Below are positions 53,619-63,037 of a stretch of DNA of 64,000 nucleotides, in pieces. A program made the position numbers and the translations under genes. The stretch lies in assembly GCF_000176135.1 (NCBI RefSeq), contig NZ_ACZN01000017.1, positions 496,001 through 560,000 on the forward strand, given 5' to 3'. Source of the stretch: Vibrio coralliilyticus ATCC BAA-450. Its GTDB lineage: Bacteria > Pseudomonadota > Gammaproteobacteria > Enterobacterales > Vibrionaceae. Under the pieces are notes generated by a model. That model saw nothing but the letters and a program-made list of their open reading frames with translations, was not told the origin of the DNA and did not search any database. Position 1 is the first letter of the stretch. Each line of letters starts with the position of its first letter.

Positions 53619-53714
53619 CAATAGGAAATAAAGCGTGCTCTCGGTAACAGTTTTAGAAACCATGTTTCCAATAGGAAATTTTTGGTTGATTGTTCCTTCG
53701 ACAACCGCTATGTT
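53619..53714. promoter_or_regulatory. glyA promoter with gcv/gly operator copies
   Basis: CAATAGGAAAT occurs at 53619-53629 and 53669-53679, exactly 50 bp apart. The second belongs to the palindromic element at 53655-53678 (GAAAC-CAT-GTTTCC, then TTTCC-AATA-GGAAA). TTGATT (53686-53691) and TATGTT (53709-53714), 17 bp apart, form a plausible sigma-70 promoter for glyA right after it, so binding could block or recruit polymerase. Confidence 0.68.
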
Positions 53715-53925
53715 ACCAACTTGTTAGTTGTAGAGATGCTATTTCCGAACTGACTGATAAAGTGATTTAACAGTGAGATTCGGCTTTTCCCCAAGATTTG
53801 ACACATCGCTTAGGGGTATAGAATTCACCCTGTCTTCGTTTTTGAGGGCAGTAAATAGAAAGAGGACTAACGAGAGCGATAACCCTATTAATAATCTCGT
53901 TAGCACGAATGGAAGGTCATCTACC
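53715..53925 (+). other. Long structured 5' leader of glyA
   Basis: If transcription starts near 53720, the leader is about 205 nt. It contains pairing segments CCCCAAG/CTTAGGGG and CTAACGAGA (53867-53875) with TCTCGTTAG (53895-53903). I looked for the conserved glycine-riboswitch core and did not find it. It may carry another regulatory RNA or only stabilise the mRNA. An open frame from 53773 into glyA crosses it but has no ribosome site. Confidence 0.45.
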
Positions 53926-55221
53926 ATGAACAACACTTACCAAAATCACAGCCTAGAGAACTTTTTCTCGACTAATCTTGCTGCTACAGACGACGCGGTT
54001 TTCGCAGGTATCCAAGCGGAGAACACTCGTCAGAACGAACAAATCGAGCTCATTGCTTCAGAAAACATTGTTTCAAAAGCAGTGATGCAAGCTCAAGGCA
54101 CTTGCCTAACCAACAAATACGCAGAAGGCTACCCTGGTCGTCGTTACTACGGCGGTTGTGAACATGTTGATACCGTAGAAGCAATCGCGATTGAGCGCGC
54201 TAAACAGCTGTTCAAATGCGATTTCGCTAACGTTCAGCCTCACTCTGGTGCACAGGCAAACGGCGCAGTTAAACTTGCTCTGCTTCAACCTGGCGATACT
54301 ATCCTAGGCATGTCTCTGGATGCTGGCGGCCACCTAACTCACGGTGCGCGCCCTGCTCTTTCTGGTAAATGGTTCAACGCTGTTCAGTACGGTGTGGATC
54401 GTGAATCACTAGAAATCAACTACGAAGACGTTCGTGCTCTGGCACTTGAGCACAAACCAAAAATGATCATCGCAGGTGGTAGTGCTATTCCTCGTACTAT
54501 CGACTTCGCAAAATTCCGTGAAATCGCTGATGAAGTTGATGCGATTCTAATGGTCGATATGGCGCACATCGCAGGTCTGATTGCGACTGGTGCTCACCCT
54601 AGCCCACTGCCACACGCACACGTTGTTACAACGACAACGCATAAAACATTGCGTGGCCCACGCGGCGGTATGATTCTGACCAACCACGAAGACATCATCA
54701 AGAAAATTAACTCAGCGGTATTCCCAGGCCTTCAAGGTGGCCCACTGATGCACGTGATCGCAGCTAAAGCCGTCGCTTTCGGTGAAGCTTTAGGCCCTGA
54801 ATTCAATACTTATATTGATTCAGTGATCAATAACGCAAAAGTTCTGGCGGAAGTATTGCAAACTCGCGGTTGTGACATTGTGACTGGCGGCACTGACACG
54901 CACCTGATGCTGGTTGACCTTCGTCCTAAGGGCTTGAAAGGTAACAAAGCAGAAGAAGCGTTGGAGCGTGCAGGGATCACATGTAACAAAAATGGCATCC
55001 CATTCGATTCAGAGAAGCCTATGATTACATCGGGCATCCGTTTAGGGACGCCTGCGGGGACAAGCCGCGGCTTTGGCGCTGAAGAATTCAAACTCATCGG
55101 TAACTGGATTGGCGATGTACTGGACGGATTGGTGAACAACCCTGAAGGTGACGCAGAAGTAGAACAACGCGTTCGCAAAGAAGTGAAAGCGCTGTGTAAT
55201 CGCTACCCACTTTACCAATAA
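53926..55221 (+). CDS. glyA: Serine hydroxymethyltransferase
   Basis: 431 residues. It converts serine and tetrahydrofolate to glycine and 5,10-methylene-THF, PLP-dependent, cytoplasmic. PLP lysine is Lys240 in VTTTTHKTLRGPRGG; also IELIASENIVSKAV, NKYAEGYPGRRYYGG and ITSGIRLGTPAGTSRGFG. Start ATG 53926 follows AAGG; an open extension of 51 codons upstream is leader sequence. The N-terminus (MNNTYQNHSLENFFSTNL) is longer than in the housekeeping GlyA, as in the gcv-linked second copy of vibrios. First gene of glyA-gcvH-gcvP. Confidence 0.97.
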   Translation: MNNTYQNHSLENFFSTNLAATDDAVFAGIQAENTRQNEQIELIASENIVSKAVMQAQGTCLTNKYAEGYPGRRYYGGCEHVDTVEAIAIERAKQLFKCDFANVQPHSGAQANGAVKLALLQPGDTILGMSLDAGGHLTHGARPALSGKWFNAVQYGVDRESLEINYEDVRALALEHKPKMIIAGGSAIPRTIDFAKFREIADEVDAILMVDMAHIAGLIATGAHPSPLPHAHVVTTTTHKTLRGPRGGMILTNHEDIIKKINSAVFPGLQGGPLMHVIAAKAVAFGEALGPEFNTYIDSVINNAKVLAEVLQTRGCDIVTGGTDTHLMLVDLRPKGLKGNKAEEALERAGITCNKNGIPFDSEKPMITSGIRLGTPAGTSRGFGAEEFKLIGNWIGDVLDGLVNNPEGDAEVEQRVRKEVKALCNRYPLYQ

Positions 55222-55258
55222 ACAATTTAATCAAAGTTATATTTTTGGAGATTAAGCA

Positions 55259-55639
55259 ATGGACAACACACTGAAGTTTGCAGATAGCCACGAGTGGGTA
55301 CGTGACAACGGTGACGGCACAGTAACTATCGGTATTTCAGAGCATGCACAAGAAATGCTAGGTGACGTTGTATTCGTAGACCTACCTGAAGTTGAAGCAG
55401 AAATCGAAGCGGGTGATAGCTTCTCTTTGGTTGAATCTGTAAAAGCAGCTTCAGATATCTACGCGCCAATCACTGGTGAGATTCTAGAAATCAACGAAGA
55501 GTTAGAAGATAGCCCAGAGCTAATCAACGAAGAACCTTTCGAAGGCGGTTGGATTGTTAAAGTGAAGATGTCAGATGCATCAGAGCTAGACAATCTGAAA
55601 AGCGCAGAAGAGTACCTAAACTCGATCGAAGACGAGTAA
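55259..55639 (+). CDS. gcvH: Glycine cleavage system H protein
   Basis: 126 residues, the normal size. It carries the lipoyl arm that shuttles the aminomethyl group between P and T proteins. The lipoylated lysine is Lys62 in LVESVKAASDIYAP; HEWVRDNGDGTVTIGISEHAQEMLGDVVFV and the C-terminal GGWIVKVKMSD segment are diagnostic. 37 bp after glyA with a TTTTTGGAG ribosome site. A terminator-like hairpin separates it from gcvP. Confidence 0.97.
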   Translation: MDNTLKFADSHEWVRDNGDGTVTIGISEHAQEMLGDVVFVDLPEVEAEIEAGDSFSLVESVKAASDIYAPITGEILEINEELEDSPELINEEPFEGGWIVKVKMSDASELDNLKSAEEYLNSIEDE

Positions 55640-55651
55640 TTAGGACGAGTT

Positions 55652-55686
55652 TAAAGCTGCCCCCAAACGGGAGGCAGCTTTTTTTC
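55652..55686 (+). terminator. Terminator or attenuator between gcvH and gcvP
   Basis: AAGCTGCC pairs with GGCAGCTT around CCCAAACGGGA and is followed by T7. Strong in form, so gcvP must be transcribed by read-through or its own promoter in the 70 bp that follow. Confidence 0.85.
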
Positions 55687-55758
55687 AAAGTTCGGACGTA
55701 TAATTATTTATATCAGTAATGATATCCGATACCCGAATGATGGAGTAGGTAAAGGACA

Positions 55759-58624
55759 ATGACTGAATTACTTCAAAGCCTCAGCACACAAAATGAGTTC
55801 GTTGCTCGCCACAACGGCCCAAATAAATCTGACCAACAAAAAATGTTGGATGCGATCAATGTTGCCAGTCTTGACGCACTGATCGACGAAACCGTACCAG
55901 CTCAAATTCGCCTAGAGCAGCCAATGACAATGGCTGAAGCATTGAGCGAAGCAGACATGCTGGCTGCGATGCGTGAATTCGCAGATCAAAACCAAATTAA
56001 ACGTACATTCATCGGTCAGGGTTACTACAACACCTTTACGCCAAACGTGATTCTACGTAACGTATTGGAAAACCCAGGCTGGTACACAGCTTATACCCCT
56101 TACCAACCAGAAATTTCTCAAGGCCGTCTAGAAGCATTGCTGAACTATCAGCAAATGGTGATGGACTTGACGGGAATGGATATCGCGAACGCATCTCTTC
56201 TTGATGAAGCGACGGCGGCTGGTGAAGCGATGACGCTTTGTAAGCGTGCCGGCAAGAGCAAGAGCAACGTCTTCTTCGTAGCAGACGATGTTCACCCACA
56301 AACGCTAGAAGTGGTTAAGACTCGCGCTAAATACATCGGCTTTGACGTACAAGTTGGTTCTCTCGAATCTCTTCCTGAGCAAGATGTCTTCGGTGCATTG
56401 GTACAATACCCAGGTACTACGGGTGAAGTGCGCGACCTAACGGACATCATCGCCAAAGCACAAGCCAACAAAACACTAGTTGCCGTAGCCACTGACCTAC
56501 TTGCTTCAGCGCTATTGAAGCCAGCAGGCGAAATGGGTGCAGACGTTGTCATCGGTTCTGCTCAACGTTTCGGCGTACCTATGGGTTACGGTGGTCCACA
56601 CGCAGCCTTTATGGCAACACGTGAAAAGCACAAGCGTACAATCCCAGGCCGTGTTATTGGTGTGTCTATCGATACTAAGGGCAACCAAGCTCTGCGTATG
56701 GCTATGCAAACTCGTGAGCAGCACATCCGCCGCGAGAAAGCGACATCAAACATCTGTACGGCTCAGGCGCTACTGGCAAACATGGCTTCATTCTACGCGG
56801 TTTACCACGGCGCAGAAGGTCTACGTACTATTGCTCGTCGTACTCACCACATGACAGCTATTCTTGCAGCTGGTCTGACTAAGTCAGGCTATGAGCTCGC
56901 GCACAACAGCTTCTTCGATACCATAACTATCAACACTGCTGGTAAGACAGAAGAGCTGTACGCGAAAGCACAAGCAGCAGACATCAACCTACGCAAGCTA
57001 GACGGCAAGCTAGGCGTGAGCTTCGATGAAACAACGACAACGGGCGACATCGAAGCACTATTTGCCGTATTCGGCGTAAAAGAAGAAATCAACGCGCTTT
57101 CTTCTGAAATTGCAGGCAACGAGTTCGCGGCCATTCCTGAAGCGCTTCGTCGTACTTCAGAATACCTAACTCACCCAGTATTCAACACGCACCACAGCGA
57201 AACGCAGATGATGCGTTACCTGAAACAGCTTGAGAACAAAGACTTCTCGCTGACGCACGGTATGATTCCACTGGGCAGCTGTACAATGAAGCTGAATGCT
57301 GCGGCTGAGATGATCCCTGTAACTTGGCCTGAATTCGGCTCAATTCACCCATTCGCGCCAATCGAACAAGCTGCAGGTTACTCAGCTCTAGCGAAAGACT
57401 TGAAAGAGAAACTGTGTGAAATCACAGGTTACGATGCATTCTCACTACAACCAAACTCTGGTGCGTCTGGTGAGTACGCTGGTCTTATCGCGATTCAGCG
57501 CTACCATGACAGCCGTGGTGAAGGTCACCGTAACGTTTGTTTGATCCCAAGCTCTGCGCACGGTACTAACCCTGCGACAGCATCTATGGTGTCAATGAAA
57601 GTAGTCGTGGTGAAATGTGATGACGACGGTAACATTGATATCGACGATCTAGCGGAAAAAATCGAGAAGCACAAAGATAACCTTTCTAGCATTATGATCA
57701 CTTACCCTTCTACGCACGGTGTGTACGAAGAGCAAGTGAAAGAAGTGTGTGAAATGGTTCATGCTGCTGGCGGTCAGGTTTACCTAGACGGCGCAAACAT
57801 GAACGCACAGGTTGGCTTGACGTCTCCAGGCTTCATCGGCTCTGACGTTTCTCACCTGAACCTGCACAAAACCTTCTGTATCCCACACGGTGGTGGCGGT
57901 CCGGGTATGGGTCCTATCGGTGTGAAATCGCACCTAGCGCCATTCCTTCCTGGCCACATCGAGAACGGTGTTGAAGGCGATGACTTTGCTATCTCGGCAG
58001 CTGACCTAGGTAGCGCTTCTATTCTGCCTATCTCTTGGGCTTACATCGCCATGATGGGTGAAGCTGGCCTTACAGATGCAACTAAAGTTGCGATTCTGAA
58101 CGCGAACTACATGATGGAGCGCCTACGCCCTCACTACCCTGTTCTTTACCGTGGTACGAACGGCCGCGTAGCACACGAATGTATTATTGATATTCGTCCG
58201 CTAAAAGAAGAAACAGGTATCAGCGAAGAAGATATCGCGAAGCGTCTGATGGACTACGGCTTCCACGCACCAACTATGTCGTTCCCTGTTGCAGGTACGC
58301 TAATGGTTGAGCCAACAGAATCCGAAGATCTAGAAGAGATCGACCGCTTCTGTGAAGCAATGATCGCAATTCGCGAAGAGATGGCTAAAGTGAAGAATGG
58401 TGAATGGCCACTAGAGAATAACCCTCTGGTTAATGCACCGCATACTCAAGTTGATCTTTCTGCTGCAGAATGGGATCGCCCATACTCGCGCGAACTTGGG
58501 CTGTTTCCCTTCACCTGCCACTAAGTCTTGGAAGTACTGGCCTACCGTTAACCGTGTAGATAACGTATACGGTGACCGTAACCTAATCTGTTCTTGTCCT
58601 AGCATCGAGAATTACGAAGACTAA
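55759..58624 (+). pseudogene. gcvP: Glycine dehydrogenase (decarboxylating) P protein, frameshifted near the C-terminus
   Basis: The main frame runs 921 codons (to 58524) and contains both halves of the single-chain P protein: TFIGQGYYNTFTPNVILRN near 90, and the PLP lysine Lys704 in SHLNLHKTFCIPHGGGGPG. It then goes out of frame after DRPYSRELG; the true tail, CFPSPATKSWKYWPTVNRVDNVYGDRNLICSCPSIENYED, continues one frame over to TAA 58622-58624. GGG at 58498-58500 stands where GG is expected, so one G is extra. The lost 40 residues are conserved in the family, so activity is doubtful if the indel is real. P protein decarboxylates glycine and loads GcvH. RBS AAAGGA. Confidence 0.92.
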
Positions 58625-58650
58625 GTTCATTTTTCCTATACAGATAAATC

Positions 58651-58676
58651 AAAGGCGAACCTCAAGGTTCGCCTTT
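58651..58676 (+). terminator. Terminator after gcvP
   Basis: 12-bp stem AAAGGCGAACCT/AGGTTCGCCTTT, then TTATTTTC. Confidence 0.9.
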
Positions 58677-58982
58677 TTATTTTCTTTTTATCACCCTGCC
58701 AATACACCACTAAAAACACATTCATCACTTAAATATATAAGTTCTGTGCTTTAGAGCTAAAACTCACCAAATTGCATATAAAAACACATAACTCATTATT
58801 TTATAAAGTGAATCTCATCAATATAATCCCACTCAATTTATATTGAGAGAAATATTTAATGATGAAATCTAAAGCCTATTTATTACTTTCGATTCTCACC
58901 TGAACACTCTCTTTCGAAAAAACACCCTTGTCTATTCACTAGTGTTGTTTCAACTCAAAACTATCTATCAGGAAAAATAACA
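58677..58982. other. AT-rich gap before the BspA-like gene
   Basis: 306 bp of AT-rich sequence without a credible gene; a 13-codon frame (58861-58902) carries no support. The promoter of the repeat protein should lie here; none stands out. Confidence 0.4.
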
Positions 58983-60932
58983 ATGAAAACATCAACGTTA
59001 GCCAGAAAGGCTTTGCTAAGTTGCGCTTTGCTTGGAATAAGTAGCACAGCCTATGCAATCGACATTGCGGTAAAGTGCCCCGATGCACCCGTTAACTCAG
59101 TGATCCTTGATAAAGGATACGTGTACGTAGTGGTTGATAACCAACTAATCAAAAATAAGACGTTATTGGATAACCTAGAAAAAGGCCATATCCGTTTCTG
59201 TACCAGTCAAGTCACTGATATGTATGAACTCTTCAAAGATCGCCAATCTTTCAATGGCGAAATCAGTGATTGGGATACATCTAACGTAACTAACATGAGT
59301 AGAGTATTCATGAATGCAAAGAGTTTCAACCAAGACATCGGCCACTGGGATACGTCTAGTGTCCGAAGTATGGCGTATACGTTCTCGGGTGCATCCAAAT
59401 TCAACCAAGATATCGGGCATTGGGATACCTCCAGTGTAATAAGTATGCTGGGCACGTTCAGTTTCGCTTCAAACTTCAACCAGGATATCGGCCATTGGGA
59501 CACGAGCAACGTATACGATTTTAGAACGATGTTTCAGGGTGCTTCATCATTCGATCAAGACATAGGCCACTGGAATACATCTAACGTAACTGACATGGGC
59601 AGAGCATTCATGAATGCAAAGAGTTTCAACCAAGATATCGGCCATTGGGATACCTCAAACGTCACTAATATGTTGTGGATGTTCGGTGGTGCTAAGACGT
59701 TCGATCAAGACATTGGCTACTGGGACACATCAAAAGTAACCAATATGATGCATATGTTTTATGAGGCTAAAGCGTTTAATCAAGATATTGGAAGCTGGGA
59801 TACCTCTAACGTCACAGATATGACTAACATGTTCGCTCGAACAGCGGCATTTAACCAAGACATTGGCCGCTGGAATACCACTAAAGTAAAAAATATGAGA
59901 GGTATGTTTAATGCTGCAACAGCTTTTAATCAAGATATCGGTCACTGGAACACTTCAAGTGTGACTAATATGTCGAGTATGTTTAGCTCAGCTAGAGCTT
60001 TTAATCAAAACATTGGCAGATGGGACACTTCAAAAGTAACTAATATGATAAGCATGTTCAACTATGCAAGGAGCTTCAACCAAGATATTGGGAATTGGGA
60101 CACATCAAAAGTTACTGATATGCGAAACATCTTTTACTATGCTGATGTTTTTGACCAACCTATTGGGCAATGGAACACATCTAATGTTACTACCATGTCT
60201 AACATGTTTTACCACGCTGAAAGCTTCAACCAGAGCATAGCTCAATGGGATACATCAAACGTCACTGATATGAGCAATATGTTCAGGTACGCAAAATCGT
60301 TTGACCAGGATATTGGGCAGTGGAATACGTCTAATGTGACCACCATGTCGAACATGTTTGACAGTGCTGAGAGCTTCAACCAGAGCATTGACCAATGGGA
60401 TACATCAAACGTCACAAGCATGATCCAGATGTTCAGAAATGCATACAGATTCAATCAAGATATTGGCCGCTGGGACACCGCTAATGTGACATCTATGTCT
60501 TCCATGTTTAACTTCGCTAAAAACTTCAACCACAACATTGGCCAATGGGATACGTCAAATGTCACGGATATGAGCCAGATGTTTAGCACTGCACATAAAT
60601 TTAATCAAGACATTGGGCAGTGGAATACCGAAAATACAACCAATATGTTCCGTATGTTCAGCAGCGCAAGTAGCTTTAACCAAGATATTAGCCACTGGAA
60701 TACCTCAAACGTCACAAATATGTCTTTAATGTTCACTTACGCCACCGAATTTAATCAGGATATTGGTCGATGGGATACTTCCAATGTTACTGATATGGGG
60801 CATATGTTCTATTTCGCCAAAAACATGCATCAGGATATTAGCATTTGGGACGTAACCAGCGTCAGTGAGCACAGCAACTTTGCCAAAGCTAGTGCCCTTA
60901 CCGAAGAACAACTTCCAGTCTTTGTTCACTAG
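58983..60932 (+). CDS. Secreted BspA-like (DUF285) repeat protein
   Basis: 649 residues. A Sec signal peptide (cleavage after AYA at 25), a 53-residue N-terminal module with two cysteines, then 22 back-to-back repeats of exactly 25 residues (79-628) and a 21-residue tail. The consensus is FNQDIGxWDTSNVTNMSxMFxxAxS, the bacterial surface-protein 26/DUF285 pattern known from BspA-like and mycoplasma lipoproteins; it forms an elongated leucine-rich-repeat-like or beta-solenoid rod. Likely exported to the periplasm or surface and possibly an adhesin; no sorting signal, lipobox or autotransporter domain is present. RBS AGGAAAAATAAC. Stands alone between terminators. Confidence 0.92.
   Translation: MKTSTLARKALLSCALLGISSTAYAIDIAVKCPDAPVNSVILDKGYVYVVVDNQLIKNKTLLDNLEKGHIRFCTSQVTDMYELFKDRQSFNGEISDWDTSNVTNMSRVFMNAKSFNQDIGHWDTSSVRSMAYTFSGASKFNQDIGHWDTSSVISMLGTFSFASNFNQDIGHWDTSNVYDFRTMFQGASSFDQDIGHWNTSNVTDMGRAFMNAKSFNQDIGHWDTSNVTNMLWMFGGAKTFDQDIGYWDTSKVTNMMHMFYEAKAFNQDIGSWDTSNVTDMTNMFARTAAFNQDIGRWNTTKVKNMRGMFNAATAFNQDIGHWNTSSVTNMSSMFSSARAFNQNIGRWDTSKVTNMISMFNYARSFNQDIGNWDTSKVTDMRNIFYYADVFDQPIGQWNTSNVTTMSNMFYHAESFNQSIAQWDTSNVTDMSNMFRYAKSFDQDIGQWNTSNVTTMSNMFDSAESFNQSIDQWDTSNVTSMIQMFRNAYRFNQDIGRWDTANVTSMSSMFNFAKNFNHNIGQWDTSNVTDMSQMFSTAHKFNQDIGQWNTENTTNMFRMFSSASSFNQDISHWNTSNVTNMSLMFTYATEFNQDIGRWDTSNVTDMGHMFYFAKNMHQDISIWDVTSVSEHSNFAKASALTEEQLPVFVH
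59217..60866 (+). repeat. 22 tandem 75-bp coding repeats
   Basis: All units are 75 bp with no indel. Some pairs are nearly identical at DNA level: units 2 and 6 share the ATTCATGAATGCAAAGAG block, and the two-unit blocks 13-14 and 15-16 are near copies, showing duplication of 150-bp pairs. Confidence 0.95.
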
Positions 60933-60953
60933 ATAACAAGCCCTATATCGAAT

Positions 60954-60980
60954 AAAAGGCTAGTTCTTGACTAGCCTTTT
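60954..60980. terminator. Bidirectional terminator
   Basis: AAAAGGCTAGT/ACTAGCCTTTT with loop TCTTG, between the repeat protein and the convergent oxidoreductase gene. Confidence 0.88.
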
Positions 60981-60993
60981 CTACATGCTAGCA

Positions 60994-61977
60994 CTACGGC
61001 ACTAACAGCAGTTTACCCATTACTTTTCCTGCTTGAAGTTGTTCATGGGCTGTGCCCGCCTCCGATAGAGGTACTGTCGAATAAATAGGGGTCACCAACC
61101 CTTTATCCAGTAGTGCATAGATAGATTCCATAGATCGTTTCACTAGCGGATAGTTACTAAAGTAAGTCGCATAAATTTCTGAGTACGAAATGGTTGGAGC
61201 TTTGGCAAAATGCTTAACGACTTCAGCCTGAGTGTTTGTTTCACCCACTCCCGCCAGAAAACCAAAGATCACGATATGGCCTAACGTTGCCAGCACTTCT
61301 AAATCATCAGAGATACTGTCTCCTGCCACTGGATTGAAGATATAGTCCACTCCATGACCGTTAGTGACTTCTTTAACTTTATCAACCCAGTTGCCAGTCG
61401 AATTAAACGCGAAATCTGCGCCTAAACTTAGCGCCTGCTCTACCTTGCTATCTTTTCTGTCAAGTGCAATAACGGTAATCCCAGCAGCCTTTGCCAACTG
61501 AATCAGTGCCGTCCCCACCCCGCCAGTAGACGCATAAATCAATGCTGTTCGACCCTGCTCAGCTCGCACAACATTGTGTAGCATGTGATAAGCCGTAAAG
61601 TAAGTCACTGGCATGGAGCCCGCTTGCAACAAATCGGCAGATTCTGGCAACGCAATTAACTTATCAGCCTCAACCGCAGTGTATTCCGCATATGTTGACA
61701 AACCTATTGGGCCAAGAAACGCAACTTTTTGCCCTTGTTCCAATTCAGTATCATTGGCATCAACAACAATGCCACTACCCTCTACTCCAGAAATAAATGG
61801 AAGTTCTGGCATCATACCAGGAGGCATATTCCCTTCTCTGATTATGGTATCGATGAAATTCACTGGTGCGGCATGTACCTGTACCAACACTTGTCCCGGC
61901 TTTAGCTCGGGTTTTGCGACCTCTTTGTATAAAAGTTTTTCGCTGCCACCAGTCTGTTCAATTACAATCGCTTTCAT
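60994..61977 (-). CDS. NADPH:quinone oxidoreductase (MDR superfamily)
   Basis: 327 residues, a zinc-free medium-chain reductase. A GroES-like domain (1-115: MKAIVIEQTGGSEKLLYKEV, VHAAPVNFIDTIIREG) precedes a Rossmann domain with STGGVGTALIQLAKAAG near 150 binding NADPH. It reduces quinones or alpha,beta-unsaturated carbonyls. ATG has TTTGGAGAAAG upstream. A LysR gene lies upstream on the same strand with a 113-bp gap, so it may be its target. Confidence 0.92.
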   Translation of the reverse strand: MKAIVIEQTGGSEKLLYKEVAKPELKPGQVLVQVHAAPVNFIDTIIREGNMPPGMMPELPFISGVEGSGIVVDANDTELEQGQKVAFLGPIGLSTYAEYTAVEADKLIALPESADLLQAGSMPVTYFTAYHMLHNVVRAEQGRTALIYASTGGVGTALIQLAKAAGITVIALDRKDSKVEQALSLGADFAFNSTGNWVDKVKEVTNGHGVDYIFNPVAGDSISDDLEVLATLGHIVIFGFLAGVGETNTQAEVVKHFAKAPTISYSEIYATYFSNYPLVKRSMESIYALLDKGLVTPIYSTVPLSEAGTAHEQLQAGKVMGKLLLVP

Positions 61978-62090
61978 GCTTTCTCCAAAATTCGTTTAGC
62001 TTTTGCTCGCAGGAAAATACTAAGTGATATTTTTAAGCTGCGTAATTGGCATAACCGGATAACAGAATTGCAAAAGTGGGATTATAAAGA

Positions 62091-62975
62091 TTAACTGATC
62101 TCTGAATAACGCTCTTTTATATAGCTGACAATGTGCTTAATTTGGCTTTGCGCATGTCGCCTACCAAAATAATAAGCATACATCGAGCGTGTCCTTGGCT
62201 GAAGAGAATCAACCTTTACTTCGAGTAAGGATTGGTTTCTTATCATTGAAGTTGGCAAGTATGCCAAGTACCTCCCACTCATAACCGCATGGAGGGCTAA
62301 TTCCAAATCATCTACGAGCAACTCAGCCATAGGGCTGAGGCTAACTTCTCCTTTCTCCTGAGTAACAAATGCCCATTGTTTTGCGGGCAAAGAAACAACC
62401 GCAGGTAAAGACTCAATCAGTGCTGAAGATACATACCCAGTGAGTTGGTGTTTTTCAATAAATGAAGGGGTTGCACAAACACTGTAAGGTATGTCCCAGA
62501 GGTGAAGTGCTATTGCTGAAGAATCCACTAAGGGACCAACTCTGAACGCAAAATCAATATCATCTTGTATCAGGTTTAAATTGGTATTAGACAGAGAAAC
62601 GTCAAGTTTGAGTTCAGAGTGCTGACTAGCGAAATCAATGAGCCAAGGCCCCAGAAAGTCTAGGCCCGCTCTAACTGGCATAGATACTTTTAAACTACCT
62701 TGAAACGACACCTCAGCATCAACCGCGTGATTGATAGATTGTCGAATGGAACCAAACATTGGCGCGCAGTCTCGGTAAAGCTCATACCCACGGGACGATA
62801 CCTTGACTTCTCGTGTTGAACGATGAAGGAGCTTTAACCCCAAATTATTTTCTAACGCATCAATACGTCTACTGACGGTACTGTGTGGCATGGACAACAA
62901 CTCAGCCGTTTTTTTCAAACTACCCGTTTCGACCACACTAAAAAAAATGTTCAAATCATCCAATACTCGTTTCAT
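62091..62975 (-). CDS. LysR-family transcriptional regulator
   Basis: 294 residues. N-terminal winged HTH (1-65: LDDLNIFFSVVETGSLKKTAELLSMPHSTVSRRIDALENNLG), then the periplasmic-binding-protein-like effector domain (about 90-290), similar to the CrgA/DsdC-like subgroup of LysR proteins. RBS GGAGCCAGA. It is co-directional with, not divergent from, the quinone oxidoreductase gene, an atypical orientation for a LysR target; 62 bp downstream of the threonine aldolase gene. Confidence 0.9.
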   Translation of the reverse strand: MKRVLDDLNIFFSVVETGSLKKTAELLSMPHSTVSRRIDALENNLGLKLLHRSTREVKVSSRGYELYRDCAPMFGSIRQSINHAVDAEVSFQGSLKVSMPVRAGLDFLGPWLIDFASQHSELKLDVSLSNTNLNLIQDDIDFAFRVGPLVDSSAIALHLWDIPYSVCATPSFIEKHQLTGYVSSALIESLPAVVSLPAKQWAFVTQEKGEVSLSPMAELLVDDLELALHAVMSGRYLAYLPTSMIRNQSLLEVKVDSLQPRTRSMYAYYFGRRHAQSQIKHIVSYIKERYSEIS

Positions 62976-63037
62976 TCTGGCTCCATGAATTAAACAACTA
63001 ATTAGATATTATCCCATTTTTGCGCATCTAGGGTTAG

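Noticed and set aside
53925..53926. Glycine riboswitch before glyA
   Set aside because: Searched the leader and the gcvT upstream region by eye; conserved core segments of the glycine aptamer were not found.
59175..60929. Several minus-strand ORFs opposite the repeat protein
   Set aside because: They recur with the 75-bp period and are shadows of the plus-strand repeats.
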